A DNA stretch of 64,000 nucleotides, taken from assembly GCF_004378255.1 (NCBI RefSeq), contig NZ_SNQG01000008.1, forward strand, positions 124,001 to 188,000, given 5' to 3'. The DNA is from Mucilaginibacter phyllosphaerae (lineage in GTDB: Bacteria; Bacteroidota; Bacteroidia; Sphingobacteriales; Sphingobacteriaceae). The position numbers and the translations under genes were made by a program. Below the pieces are notes generated by a model, which ran no database searches, was not told where the DNA came from, and was given only the letters and a program-made list of their open reading frames with translations. Positions 9,414 to 19,700 of this stretch are shown here, in pieces. Within the stretch, counting starts at the first letter, position 1; each line of letters begins with the position of its first letter.

Positions 9414-10184
9414 ATGAATACGCTGCAATTAGCCGTAAATAATAAACTGGCCACTATAACCTTAAACAGGGGGCGCGCCAATGCCATCAATATTGAAATG
9501 ATTACCGAGCTGATAGCTGCCGCACAGCAGATGGAAGCTGATGATGCAATTGAAGGACTGATCATAACGGGCAAAGAAGGTTTTTTTTCTGCCGGGATAG
9601 ATCTGATGGAAGTGTTTGCCTATAATGAGCAGGAAAGCAGCCATTTTTGGACGCTTTTTTTACAGATGCAGGCCGTACTGGCAAACTTTAAAAAACCATT
9701 GGTTGCGGCCATAACCGGCCATAGCCCGGCGGGGGGATGCATTATAGCACTAACCTGCGATTACAGGGTAATGGCCCAGGGCCGTTACATTATCGGCTTA
9801 AATGAGATCCCGGTGGGTATTGTAGTGCCCGATGCTGTTTTTCATCTTTACTCGTTTTGGCTGGGTAAGCGCAAGGCTTATCAATACCTATTGGAAGGTA
9901 AGCTGCTGAATGTTGAAGAGGCCCTGCAAAATGGCTTAATAGATGAAATTGCAGAACCTGCTAATGTATTGGCGGCTGCAGAACAAAAGGTAAGAATGTA
10001 TATGCAGCTTAACCAGGCGGCATGGCAGCAAAGTAAGCTAAACTTCCGCAGCGATCTTTTAGCGCAGTTAAAAAATGAGAACAGCCAGGCCCTGGAAAAA
10101 ATGCAGCAGCAATGGTGGGCGCCTGCAACGCGCGCTACGCTGCAAAAAGCTATCGATAAATTAAATAATCCTGTAAAGCAGTAA
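9414..10184 (+). CDS. Delta3,delta2-enoyl-CoA isomerase (crotonase family)
   Basis: A 256-residue crotonase-fold protein. Segments SPAGGCIIALTCDYRV and RYIIGLNEIPVGI closely resemble mitochondrial Eci1/DCI. The first hydratase glutamate is replaced (GGC-Ile rather than GGC-Glu), while the second acidic residue is kept (Glu131 in GLNEIPVG). One glutamate only is the pattern of delta3,delta2-enoyl-CoA isomerases, which shift double bonds from position 3 to position 2 so that unsaturated chains can enter beta-oxidation. It is followed 8 bp later by a 2,4-dienoyl-CoA reductase, its functional partner. A plain enoyl-CoA hydratase label is the generic alternative, but the missing glutamate argues against it. 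Confidence 0.82.
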   Translation: MNTLQLAVNNKLATITLNRGRANAINIEMITELIAAAQQMEADDAIEGLIITGKEGFFSAGIDLMEVFAYNEQESSHFWTLFLQMQAVLANFKKPLVAAITGHSPAGGCIIALTCDYRVMAQGRYIIGLNEIPVGIVVPDAVFHLYSFWLGKRKAYQYLLEGKLLNVEEALQNGLIDEIAEPANVLAAAEQKVRMYMQLNQAAWQQSKLNFRSDLLAQLKNENSQALEKMQQQWWAPATRATLQKAIDKLNNPVKQ

Positions 10185-10192
10185 CATAAGCC

Positions 10193-11104
10193 ATGCAAAA
10201 TAGCAATAACGAGAACCAGACAGCCGGCAGTAACGATACCGGAATGCTCAAAACCGATGCCTTTAAAGGGAAAACCATTGTTGTAACCGGTGGCGGCACA
10301 GGCCTTGGGAAAGCCATGGGTACTTACTTTTCAAAATTGGGCGCCAACCTGGTTATTACAAGCCGCAAGTTTGATGTGCTGCAAAAAACAGCCGATAATA
10401 TTACTGCCCAAACAGGAAACAATGTTTTGCCGGTAGTTTGTGATGTACGTAACTATAGCGAAGTTGAGGAGGTATTGCAAAAGGCTATTAAAAGCTTTGG
10501 AGCAGTGAATGCTTTGGTAAATAATGCTGCGGGTAATTTTATTTCGCCTACCGAACGTTTATCTGCTAATGCCTTCTCTACCATTATTGATATTGTTCTT
10601 AAAGGGTCGGTTAACTGCTCGCTTGCGCTGGGTAAGTATTGGATAAAGGAAGCAATTCCCGGTAACATCCTGAACATTATTACAACTTATGCATCAACAG
10701 GATCGGGCTATGTGGTCCCTTCGGCTTGTGCTAAGGGGGGGGTATTAGCTCTAACGCGCTCTTTAGCCGCAGAGTGGGGCCGCCATAAGATCCGCACTAA
10801 TGCCATTGCCCCGGGGCCCTTTCCTACAAAAGGTGCCTGGGAAAGATTATTACCGGGCGAAATGGCAGCTAAATTCGACTTTAAAAACCGTGTTCCGCTT
10901 AAGCGTGTTGGCGAACATCAGGAAATAGCCAATCTGGCCGCATATCTGGTTTCTGATTACTCAGGCTACATCAATGGTGATGTAATTACGATTGATGGCG
11001 GCGAATGGCTACAGGGGGCAGGGCAATTTAACGGCCTGGAGATGGTGACCGATGAAATGTGGGATGGTATTGAACAGCTAACCAGGTCTGCCAGGGGCAG
11101 TTAA
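10193..11104 (+). CDS. 2,4-dienoyl-CoA reductase, SDR (mitochondrial DECR) type
   Basis: A 303-residue short-chain dehydrogenase. The cofactor motif VTGGGTGLGKAM (31-42) is followed by SRKFDVL, NNAAGNFISPTERLS (110-124), the catalytic Tyr166 in TTYASTGSGYVVPSACAK with Lys181, and SLAAEWG...APGPFPTKGAW. The NNAAGNFISPTERLS and TGSG-VVPSA-AK blocks are hallmarks of mammalian DECR1 rather than of ordinary FabG proteins or of the iron-sulfur FadH of E. coli. It would reduce 2,4-dienoyl-CoA with NADPH during oxidation of polyunsaturated or even-position double bonds. The first 17 residues are polar and poorly conserved; translation could also begin at Met18. It ends 13 bp from the convergent GH20 gene. 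Confidence 0.85.
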   Translation: MQNSNNENQTAGSNDTGMLKTDAFKGKTIVVTGGGTGLGKAMGTYFSKLGANLVITSRKFDVLQKTADNITAQTGNNVLPVVCDVRNYSEVEEVLQKAIKSFGAVNALVNNAAGNFISPTERLSANAFSTIIDIVLKGSVNCSLALGKYWIKEAIPGNILNIITTYASTGSGYVVPSACAKGGVLALTRSLAAEWGRHKIRTNAIAPGPFPTKGAWERLLPGEMAAKFDFKNRVPLKRVGEHQEIANLAAYLVSDYSGYINGDVITIDGGEWLQGAGQFNGLEMVTDEMWDGIEQLTRSARGS

Positions 11105-11117
11105 CCCGAATGGCTTT

Positions 11118-13460
11118 TTAATTCACAAAAAACTCATCTGCCAAAAGCCAGGGCTTGCCGCCTGCACCATATTCGCCGGTCGGTATAATACGTTGATTAA
11201 TAGCCTTAACTTTTATATATTGTGCTTTAACAGGGGCAATTTTAGCGCGTACAGTATTGATGCCATTTACAGGGAAATTATTTTGCTGATAAACTGTTTG
11301 GTAATTGACCCCATCTGCCGATACAGAAAATATTAATTCAACAGGTGCCCACATTTTTTGCCAGTGATAATTTAGCACGTTAATGCCTAAATTGCTGATT
11401 AAGTTTAAAGAATCCAGATTAATAACCGCATCCAGATCGGTACCGCTAAAGCCAAACCACTCTCCATCATTATAAAGCCTGCTGCCGGTTACGCCATTAA
11501 CCATTACCCCGGTATTTTGTGGATTATAGTTGCCTGATGGCTGGTTTACTAAGGTTACCTTTTTGCCTGTTGCTTTACTGATGGCTATCTTTTTGGTGTA
11601 GATTTCCTGAACGCTTTTTGTACCGGTAAATAAGCCAGCCTTAACTATACAGGTTTTATCTACCAGCAGCGCTGATTGATAAAGTTTGCTTTGCTGGTTC
11701 GGCACCCGGCCATTAGTAGTGTATCGGATCACGGCGTTTTTTAAAACTGATGTTAAATGTAATAATGGCATGCCGTTTTTACCGCTGCTTATGCTATCGG
11801 TTATCTGATCGAAATTGTTTGCCGCATTTATGCCCATGCTGCTTAAGGTTTCCCGGCCGGCGCGGATGCGCCGCAAAAAAGACTTTAAATTGCGCTGCTT
11901 TTTAGGAGACCATGCAATCTCTGCCAGTGCGAGTATCCTGGGGAACATCATGTACTCGGCCTTTTGGGTATTAGGCATATACTCTGTCCAAACGTTTGCC
12001 TGTACACCAATAATATATTGGGCCTGCCCGGCTGTTAAAACCTGCGGAACCGGGTCGTATTTGTATATTTTATTTAAGGGCGTATATCCACCTGCAGCAA
12101 TGGAATCCTGCGGATATAAGGATTGATAATAATCAAGGTACACCTGTTTTTCGGGTGTCATGATCACATTATGGCCCTGTTTGGCTGATTCTATCCCTCC
12201 GTGCTCGCCGGTCCAGCTCATTACTGTGGCCCCGGGAGTTAAGCCACCCTCTAAGATCTCGTCCCAACCAATAATTTTTTTGTTATAGGATGCCAGATAA
12301 TTGCTGATACGTTTTATAAAATAGCTTTGTAACTGGCTTTCATCTGCCAGGTGTTCGTCTTTTATTCTTTGCTGGCATTTGGGGCAGGCCTTCCATCTGC
12401 TTTTAGGGCATTCATCACCACCAATATGGATGTATTTGGAGGGGAATAGCGTTGCAACCTCATCCAAAACACCTTCTAAAAAGGTAAATGTCGCTTCGTT
12501 CCCGGCGCAATACACATCATCGAATACACCCCAGTAGGTAGCAGTTTGGTATGGGCCGCCGGTGCACCCCAGCGAGGGGTAGGCTGCTAAAGCAGCCATT
12601 GCATGGCCGGGCATCTCTATTTCTGGTATAATGGTAATATGCAGCTTGGCGGCATATTGTATCATATCCTTAATATCATCCTGCGAGTAAAAGCCGCCGT
12701 ACTTTTTACCGTCAAAAAGGTGTGGCCACTCCCTTTTGTGCCCTATAAGGGTCTGGCTGCGGTAAGCCGCAATACTTTGCAGAAGCGGATATTTTTTGAT
12801 CTCTATCCGCCAGCCCTGGTCGTCGGTAAGGTGCCAGTGGAAAGTATTGATCTTGTAGGCGGCCAGGGCGGTAAGCCATTTTTTTATAGCGGTAACTGTA
12901 AACATATGCCTGCTTACATCCAGGTGCATCCCGCGGTAAGCAAAACGCGGATAATCGGTAATATCGCAACCGCGCAAACTGATGTTTGATTTTGCACCGG
13001 GTTTAATAAGCTGGGTAAGCGTTTGCAGGCCATAAAACAAACCAGCCTCATCATGGCCTGATAAGGTGATCTGATGGGTATGAATAACCAAATGATAACC
13101 TTCCCTTTGGGATACTGTGGTACTATCAATTTTTAAATTAATAGTATTTGAACTGTTTTTTGCCTGGCCGGTGTTAAGTGTTATTCCGCTTATTGCATTA
13201 ATATGCTGTTTTAGCATACCGGCAACATTTAAAGCTTCTGCATTGCTTGTTTGTATGCTGGTTTTGTGGGTTATGGTAAATACCTCTTTAAAGCCAATAA
13301 CTTTTGCAGGCCGGGGTATTACATCAATGTCATAATTCCTCTTAGCCTGCTGGGCTGTAGACGGCAAGCCCACCGCCGCAAAAAATATAGCGGCGGTAAG
13401 TTTAACCCAATACAGCCCGATTTTAGGATTTAGTAATTTTTTCAAAGGAGTTGTTTTCAC
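11118..13460 (-). CDS. Beta-N-acetylhexosaminidase, GH20
   Basis: A 780-residue exo-enzyme that removes terminal beta-linked GlcNAc or GalNAc by substrate-assisted catalysis. An N-terminal hydrophobic signal (about 16-37, ending PSTAQQ) directs export. A GH20b-like N-domain (45-165) precedes the catalytic barrel, whose start is marked by DYPRFAYRGMHLDVSRH. The catalytic pair Asp349-Glu350 is in YIHIGGDECP, with TFHWHLTDDQGWRIEI and PEIEMPGHAMAAL also visible. The C-terminal part (about 560-780) contains a chitobiase C-terminal-like segment and a discoidin-like region predicted to bind sugar. It is the last gene of a sigma/FecR/SusCD/GH29/GH20 locus, 11 bp after the fucosidase gene. Confidence 0.93.
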   Translation of the reverse strand: MKTTPLKKLLNPKIGLYWVKLTAAIFFAAVGLPSTAQQAKRNYDIDVIPRPAKVIGFKEVFTITHKTSIQTSNAEALNVAGMLKQHINAISGITLNTGQAKNSSNTINLKIDSTTVSQREGYHLVIHTHQITLSGHDEAGLFYGLQTLTQLIKPGAKSNISLRGCDITDYPRFAYRGMHLDVSRHMFTVTAIKKWLTALAAYKINTFHWHLTDDQGWRIEIKKYPLLQSIAAYRSQTLIGHKREWPHLFDGKKYGGFYSQDDIKDMIQYAAKLHITIIPEIEMPGHAMAALAAYPSLGCTGGPYQTATYWGVFDDVYCAGNEATFTFLEGVLDEVATLFPSKYIHIGGDECPKSRWKACPKCQQRIKDEHLADESQLQSYFIKRISNYLASYNKKIIGWDEILEGGLTPGATVMSWTGEHGGIESAKQGHNVIMTPEKQVYLDYYQSLYPQDSIAAGGYTPLNKIYKYDPVPQVLTAGQAQYIIGVQANVWTEYMPNTQKAEYMMFPRILALAEIAWSPKKQRNLKSFLRRIRAGRETLSSMGINAANNFDQITDSISSGKNGMPLLHLTSVLKNAVIRYTTNGRVPNQQSKLYQSALLVDKTCIVKAGLFTGTKSVQEIYTKKIAISKATGKKVTLVNQPSGNYNPQNTGVMVNGVTGSRLYNDGEWFGFSGTDLDAVINLDSLNLISNLGINVLNYHWQKMWAPVELIFSVSADGVNYQTVYQQNNFPVNGINTVRAKIAPVKAQYIKVKAINQRIIPTGEYGAGGKPWLLADEFFVN

Positions 13461-13471
13461 CCGGTATCTGT

Positions 13472-15109
13472 TTAGTTGAGCAGCTTGTTGTCGCCTTCTA
13501 CCTCAAGGTTGCTTTGCTCGGCAACGGCTTTATATTCAATATCGCCTTTTAATGCTTTAACAGGGATACTAAAGCGGCCATCAGCGCCAATGTTTATCCA
13601 GTTGGTATATTTCCATTGGTCGGCGTATAATGTTTCTACCCGGCCACGGTATGCGCGGTAAGCAAAGCGGGCGCGTTTAACGTCCTTATTTTTAAAATTG
13701 TATAAGCGGCCGCTGAATAAAACCCCGGCAGCAGTAGCTTTAGCATCGTCGGTTTGTACGGTAACGGCTTCGGCAATAGCAGGTAAAACGTTTTCGAGTT
13801 TAATTACCACGGCGTTAGGCCAGCGATGATCGTCATAGATCCGCTGTGTCTTTACCACAGATATCTCTAAACCGGCAGCTGTTTGTTTGTAAGTACAGCT
13901 TACATCAGCATCAGGCTTATACTCCATAATTTTGCTGTTTTGCCCTAATACGTTAACGATGGTATTTTTACCAGCCTTTACAGAGTGCAGGGTAAACGTT
14001 TTGCGTTCGCCTTCTTTCCAGCCTGCGGCTTCGGTAACAATGGCATAAACCGTTTTGCCCTTAGCAGTAAATAAAATATTATTTTCTTTATTAATCACCC
14101 AGCTTTTAACACTGTCAATGCATTCGTGGTTTATAAAGTACCAGGCGGCCATTTCGCGTAAGCGGCCTTCCTGCTCTTCGGGCAATTCGCCGTTAGGTTT
14201 GGGGCCAACATTTAACAGTAACGATCCGCCTTTTGAGCGTGCCTCTACTAAAAGGTCAATTAATTGCGTACCCGTTTTGTAACGTTCGTTAGTAGGTTGG
14301 TACTGCCATGCTGTACCTATGGTAATAGGCGATAACCAGGGTTGGGTGATAGGGGTGCCGGGTAAAGTTTGCTCGGGTGTTTTAATGGCGCCACGGGTGA
14401 TCAGCAGATCGGGCTGAATTTTCCAGCAGGTTTCTTTAACTACTTCTTTAGGCTCGCCGTCGATAAAAAAAACATCTATTTTGCCGTAATTTTTCATCAG
14501 TTCCTCACATTGCCTGCGGTTGTAATCAGCGTATTTTTTTTCGAGAGCCGCATCCATTTTTACGTTAGTACGGCTGATAGGAATATGATTGGCATGCAGA
14601 AAGTAGAAATCCTCCGGAGAAAAATATAAGCCTACATCCAGGCCAACTGCGCGCGTAGCATTAACAAATTCTTTTAACAAATCCTTTTTATAGGGGGTTT
14701 TAGTGATATTAAAGTCGGTTGTTTTAGTATCCCACATACAAAATCCCGAATGATGCTTAGTAGTGAACACAATATATTTCATGCCCGCAAGCTTGGCCAG
14801 AACAGCTATCTGGTACGGGTCGAATTTATCAGGATTAAATGTTTTTGGCAGATCGTTAAAAAAACGGTCCACATAATCGTCAGAAGCGCCAACAAGCGAG
14901 TGGCTGATCACCACGCCCAGTTGGGCATCAACACTAAAATGTATAAATAAGCCGGCGCCGGTGTTTTTTAACCATTGTTCGCGTTCGGGCTTGTTAAGGT
15001 TAAAGCTGCTTTTTTCGTCGTCGTTAACAACATCGTTTTGCGCGGATGCCTTATTGAAATTGAAGTAAAGAATTGCTAAAAGAAGTATCAGGGTTTTGTT
15101 TATCATCAC
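13472..15109 (-). CDS. Alpha-L-fucosidase, GH29
   Basis: A 545-residue secreted retaining fucosidase that releases alpha-linked L-fucose. The signal peptide covers about residues 1-23 (cleavage at ASA-QND). GH29 marks are GAGLFIHFSV (51-60), LAGMKYIVFTTKHHSGFCMWD (His119-His120), LYFSPEDFYF (161-170) and YGKIDVFFIDGEP, where Asp217 is the likely nucleophile. The stretch after GLFIHF differs from the classical GH29 HWG pattern, so it belongs to a divergent Bacteroidota branch; the acid/base residue cannot be assigned by eye. The C-terminal ~170 residues are beta-rich. It lies between the SusD gene (75 bp, with a hairpin) and the GH20 gene. Confidence 0.9.
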   Translation of the reverse strand: MMINKTLILLLAILYFNFNKASAQNDVVNDDEKSSFNLNKPEREQWLKNTGAGLFIHFSVDAQLGVVISHSLVGASDDYVDRFFNDLPKTFNPDKFDPYQIAVLAKLAGMKYIVFTTKHHSGFCMWDTKTTDFNITKTPYKKDLLKEFVNATRAVGLDVGLYFSPEDFYFLHANHIPISRTNVKMDAALEKKYADYNRRQCEELMKNYGKIDVFFIDGEPKEVVKETCWKIQPDLLITRGAIKTPEQTLPGTPITQPWLSPITIGTAWQYQPTNERYKTGTQLIDLLVEARSKGGSLLLNVGPKPNGELPEEQEGRLREMAAWYFINHECIDSVKSWVINKENNILFTAKGKTVYAIVTEAAGWKEGERKTFTLHSVKAGKNTIVNVLGQNSKIMEYKPDADVSCTYKQTAAGLEISVVKTQRIYDDHRWPNAVVIKLENVLPAIAEAVTVQTDDAKATAAGVLFSGRLYNFKNKDVKRARFAYRAYRGRVETLYADQWKYTNWINIGADGRFSIPVKALKGDIEYKAVAEQSNLEVEGDNKLLN

Positions 15110-15124
15110 GTGGCATAAAAATAA

Positions 15125-15150
15125 TCAGGAAGGACTTTCGCCCTTCCTGA
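15125..15150 (-). promoter_or_regulatory. Hairpin between susD-like and GH29 genes
   Basis: A perfect 9-bp inverted repeat (TCAGGAAGG / CCTTCCTGA, 8-nt loop) lies in the 75-bp gap between the SusD gene and the fucosidase gene. Read on the minus strand, the stem is followed by a T-rich run (TTATTTTTATG). This is consistent with partial termination or an RNA-processing/stability site that would make susCD transcripts more abundant than those of the glycosidases. That function is inferred from position; the inverted repeat is directly visible. Confidence 0.55.
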
Positions 15151-15184
15151 AATAATCAAACTATTAAACTAATGTACCAAATTG

Positions 15185-16714
15185 CTATTTATCCCAATAA
15201 ACCCTTGTTAAAAGGTTATCAGCCCCTTGCCTTGCTACAGCTGCAGCATACGATGCAGCGTTAAGGTTTTGTTCAGACACGGGGTATAAAAACCGGCGAG
15301 GAAACTGGCCACCGGTGGCGTTGCCTGTATAATTATTAGGTGTTAAAGCCGGGTAACCGGTTCTTCTGTAGCTGGCAAAAGCCTCCTGTGCATCAGGGAA
15401 GATACTTACCCAAAATTGTGTGTAAATTTGGTTCATCCGTTGGTCAAACGTACCTGCAACAAGCTGATTGTTGTTTACATAAGTGCTTATCTGTGCTGCA
15501 GATAAGGTGCCATTGCTTGAACCTAAACTGATGATTGACCATTGCCTTAAAGCAGCGTTTACACCGTTGCTGTATAATGAAGATGCTGACTCGGTTGTGT
15601 ACCAGCCTCTTAAGGCCGCTTCTGCCAGTAAAAAATATGATTCTGATGCTGTAAATATTAATCGCGAAGAATTGAACAGCAAAACTGTTTTAGGGTTTGG
15701 CTCGCTTAAAGATGCAAAGTTTGCAGGTTTTGCACCCAGCGTAGCCGGCATGCCTTGCTGTTTGGCATAAGCTGTATCAGGGCTGCCGCCAGAATAAACT
15801 ATGGATATTATACCCAGGCGCGGATCATTGGTTTGCTTCAGATAATTAATAAATACTTCCTGATATTTACCACCTTCCTGGTTAGTGTTACCGTTTTGGG
15901 CAATATAATCGCTATTCCATAAGCTTAAAGCTAAAGGGTTTTTGTTTATATCCTGTCCGCTGGCCAAGTAAGCTATTTTTGCAATATCGGCATCGGCAGT
16001 TATAACACCACCGGCAATAGCCTTTTTAACCCAAGTTTCGGCCGTGGCTGCATCAGCTTTTGTTAAACGCATCCCTAAACGAAGCATAAGGGAATATGCA
16101 AATTTTTTCCATTGCGTAGTGTTACCGCCGTAGATCAGGTCGGCAGACCCAAAAGTAGCTTTTGATGCGTCCAGGCTCGCTGCTGCCTCATCAAGCTCGG
16201 TAAGCATATTGGCATAGATATCTTTTTGAGGATCATACATCGGGGAGTACACAGAAGCGGTATAACCACCTGTAGCCTGAGAATAAGGAATATCGCCATA
16301 AACATCGGTTAAACGGCTGTAGCAATAAACCCTCCAGATGCGTGCTGCCGCCAATAAATTTGTTTTAGCCGGATCGGGCGTTACCGTATTGATAACTACT
16401 GCCAGCTCGTTTAAAGCGCCCGGATAAGCACTGCTGAACGATGACGACGAGGTATTTACTTGTGCTGCAACATATTTTGAGCCAAAGCCTGCCACATCAT
16501 TAAAGCTGGTAGTATATTGCATGGTACCCAGCAGCAAGTTAAGCATATTGGCAACACCATCGTATTGCGATTTGGTGAAAACGTATTCTGCAGACGGATT
16601 TGTTACTGCATTAGGGTTGGTATTAAGTGTTTCGAAGTTCTTGGTACACGATACCAGGGCCATAAGCCCAAACAGTGCAAGAAACTTGTTTATATATATA
16701 GATTTCTTCATCAT
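15185..16714 (-). CDS. SusD/RagB family surface lipoprotein (SusD-like_2)
   Basis: A 509-residue glycan-binding outer-membrane lipoprotein that caps the SusC-like transporter. The lipobox LMALVSC places the lipidated Cys at residue 23. TPR-like helices include AARIWRVYCYSRLTDVYGDIPYSQA, with the conserved DxYGDIPYS motif of the family, and QWKKFAYSLMLRLGMRL; a C-terminal RRFLYPVSEQN segment is typical. Length is normal. It follows the SusC gene by 14 bp and is the cognate partner. The second Met could be the real start (one codon later). The ligand is unknown, but downstream fucosidase and hexosaminidase suggest a fucosylated, HexNAc-containing glycan. Confidence 0.93.
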   Translation of the reverse strand: MMKKSIYINKFLALFGLMALVSCTKNFETLNTNPNAVTNPSAEYVFTKSQYDGVANMLNLLLGTMQYTTSFNDVAGFGSKYVAAQVNTSSSSFSSAYPGALNELAVVINTVTPDPAKTNLLAAARIWRVYCYSRLTDVYGDIPYSQATGGYTASVYSPMYDPQKDIYANMLTELDEAAASLDASKATFGSADLIYGGNTTQWKKFAYSLMLRLGMRLTKADAATAETWVKKAIAGGVITADADIAKIAYLASGQDINKNPLALSLWNSDYIAQNGNTNQEGGKYQEVFINYLKQTNDPRLGIISIVYSGGSPDTAYAKQQGMPATLGAKPANFASLSEPNPKTVLLFNSSRLIFTASESYFLLAEAALRGWYTTESASSLYSNGVNAALRQWSIISLGSSNGTLSAAQISTYVNNNQLVAGTFDQRMNQIYTQFWVSIFPDAQEAFASYRRTGYPALTPNNYTGNATGGQFPRRFLYPVSEQNLNAASYAAAVARQGADNLLTRVYWDK

Positions 16715-16728
16715 TTTAATTTTTATCG

Positions 16729-19700
16729 TTAAAATTTAACTGAAAGATTTAAGCCAAACGACCTGGTACGCGGTAAACCAATGGATTCAAACCCCTGGAA
16801 GTTATTGTTACTGTAGCTTTGCTCCGGATCGAAATCAGTTTTCTTGTACAGGATAAGCAGGTTGCGACCCACCAAAGATATGTTTGCCGATTGAATTTTA
16901 AACCCTTTGATGTTGGTTACAGGCAGGCTGTATGATAAAATTGCCTGGCGTAACTTAACAAAGCTACCGTCATGTACAAACAGCTCCGAATAATTTCTAT
17001 AATTATTATAGTAAGCACTTAAACCACTTACAGGCACCACACGGCTATAAGCGGCGCCGGTTTGATCTACTCCTGTTAAAGTTAAACCATTTTCGCGGCC
17101 CGGCAGTGTAGTTTTAAGTAATCCCAAACGGGTTTCGTAAACTTCGGCTATAGAGAATACCTTATTGCCGAACTTGCCATCTAACAGGAAGCTAAAGTTA
17201 AATCTTTTGTACCTGAACTCGTTGCTGTAACCCATTGTTAGGGGAGCAACGCTTTTACCTAATGGAGACTGGCCTGTAGCAACCGGCAAGCCGCTGGTTG
17301 CGTTAAACACAGTATTACCGTTTGCATCCTTTAAAATCTTTGTACCATAAATTTCAAAAGACGACATCCCTACAACGTTGTTGAGATTGCCCCAGTTACC
17401 CACAGTTGATGCTACATTTTGTGAAGTAATGCCAGGTGTTAAGCTTAACACTTTATTGTCATTATAAGCGATGTTGTAGCTGGTTGTCCAGGTAAAGTTT
17501 TGGCTTCTTATTGGTGTACCGCTAACCAGGGCCTCAATACCACGGTTACGCACCCGGCCGGAATTTAAAATCACATTATTATAACCCGACGTTGCCGAAA
17601 TAGTAGCGTTAACAATATCATCTTCAGTCAGCCTGTTATAATAGGTAAAATCAAAACTTAACCTGTTGTTAAATAACTGGGCTTCAATCCCACCTTCGGA
17701 TGTAGTTGATTTGAGCGGGCCAAGGTTAATGTTACTGATACCGGATATGCCTGTACCTGGCGTATTAGCGCTAACATTTTGTAAAGGCTGCCCCGAGCTT
17801 GCAACGTTACTATATGATAACCTTACCGTATATGGGTCTGGTGCACCACCGCCTACCTGCGCATAAGCGCCTTTAAGTTTCAGCAGGTTGATAGCTTTAG
17901 GCAGGTTTAATACCTCCGACAAGATTAAACTACCATTAACGCTTGGATAAAAAATAGTGTTGTTTTGCGGGCTAAGCGTAGAAAACCAATCTTTACGGCC
18001 GGTAGCTGTTAAATATAAAAAGGTTTTGTAACTAAAATCTGCAGAGCCGAATATCGAATTTACTTCAAAATGTTGATTCACTGCCTGCGTTACTCCTGCC
18101 GACAGGTTATTATAACTGTAAAAATAAGGTATTACGAAGCCGGTTCCGGACTGGTTGAACTCATTGTTTTCGAAATGCCTTTTATTTACACCTCCTAAAA
18201 ACGACAAACCGAAATCTTTAATCTGTTTTTTATATGACAATGTGGCCAAACCGTTGGTTTCGGTAACATCAGATTTGATGCCGTTGTACTGGCCGGTAAG
18301 TGCATAAAGCGTGCCTGTAGGAGTAATATTGGTATAATTATAATCGTAATGATCCTGGCTTACAGTCCCTTTCAGTACCAGATCTTTAACAAATTCATAA
18401 CTGATAGATCCCTGGCCTATAAATCTGTTCTTGCGGTCGTTTTGTTTGAATTTATTAATTACAAAGTAACCGTTTGTGGCAACACTTGCATCATTCCATA
18501 CGGTTTCGTTGCCTTTAGCATCATAACCGGGGTTAAGCCAGCGTACATCTGCCGTATTGGCTATCATGTAAGGCGACCAATTGGGGTTTGCCGTAGCATC
18601 GCCAGCACTGCTGCGATTGTGCGCAACCTCTAAATTATACTGGGCTAATGCCTCAAAGCTTAATTTAGAACTTAACTTACCATTTAAAGAAAGATTGCCC
18701 GTTTTACGATTATAAGTGGTACCGGGTAAAATGCCTTTACTATCTAAATCAGCAACAGAAAAACGGTACACAAGATTCTCTGAACCACCCGACAATGCCA
18801 GGGTGTTGGTGTATGTGCTTCCGTTTTGGTAGTAATTTTTAATATTATCTTTTTGTGCTACGTAAGGATGGGTTAAGCCATCAACACCTACATAATCTGT
18901 AGAGCCATCTATTTTGGCACCCCATGATCGGCGTCCGGTAGCTTGTGCAGCAGCCAGCGTGGTTGGTTTAATGCCATTATCTCCCTGGCCATATTCGTAT
19001 TGAAAATCGGGCAGTACAGAAATTGTTTCCATGGTTGCCGTACTGCTAAATTCTACACCTATGCCTTTTTGCGCTTTACCTTTTTTAGTGGTAATTAAAA
19101 TAGCGCCGTTTGCTGCCAGCGAACCGTACAAAGCAGCGGCTGTTCCGCCTTTTAGCACGGTAACAGATTCTATATCATCAGGGTTTATAGCTGCTATACC
19201 GTCGCCACGATCAACATTGCTGCCGCCGCCGCTTGTTGTAGGGGCGTTTCCTGGTACCGAATTATTCATTGGCATACCATTAACAACATACAGGGGTTGG
19301 TTATCGCGAGACAACGATCCGTTACCACGGATAATTACCCGGCTTGAACCGCCCGGCCCAGTAGACATACCGGCAACGTTAACACCAGCCACTTTTCCGG
19401 ATAGTGAATTAACCACATTGTTTTCTCGGGCTTGGGTAAGTTCGCTCCCTTTTACTTCTGTAATGGCATAACCTAAAGCCTTTTTTTGTTTACTGATACC
19501 CAGTGCGGTTACCACAACCTCGTTTAACGCCTGGCTGTTTTGGGTTAATTTGATGGTAACAGGGGCAGACCTGTTGGTAATATTTAATTCTGCTTTTACA
19601 TAACCTATAAAAGCGGCTATAATTGTTAAGGGTTTATTATCATAACTTGCAGGTATGCTCAGGTTAAAATTACCATTAACATCTGTTGTTGTACCAACTT

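Noticed and set aside
9414..10184. Ordinary enoyl-CoA hydratase.
   Set aside because: The first catalytic glutamate position holds Ile, and the conserved blocks match delta3,delta2-enoyl-CoA isomerases.
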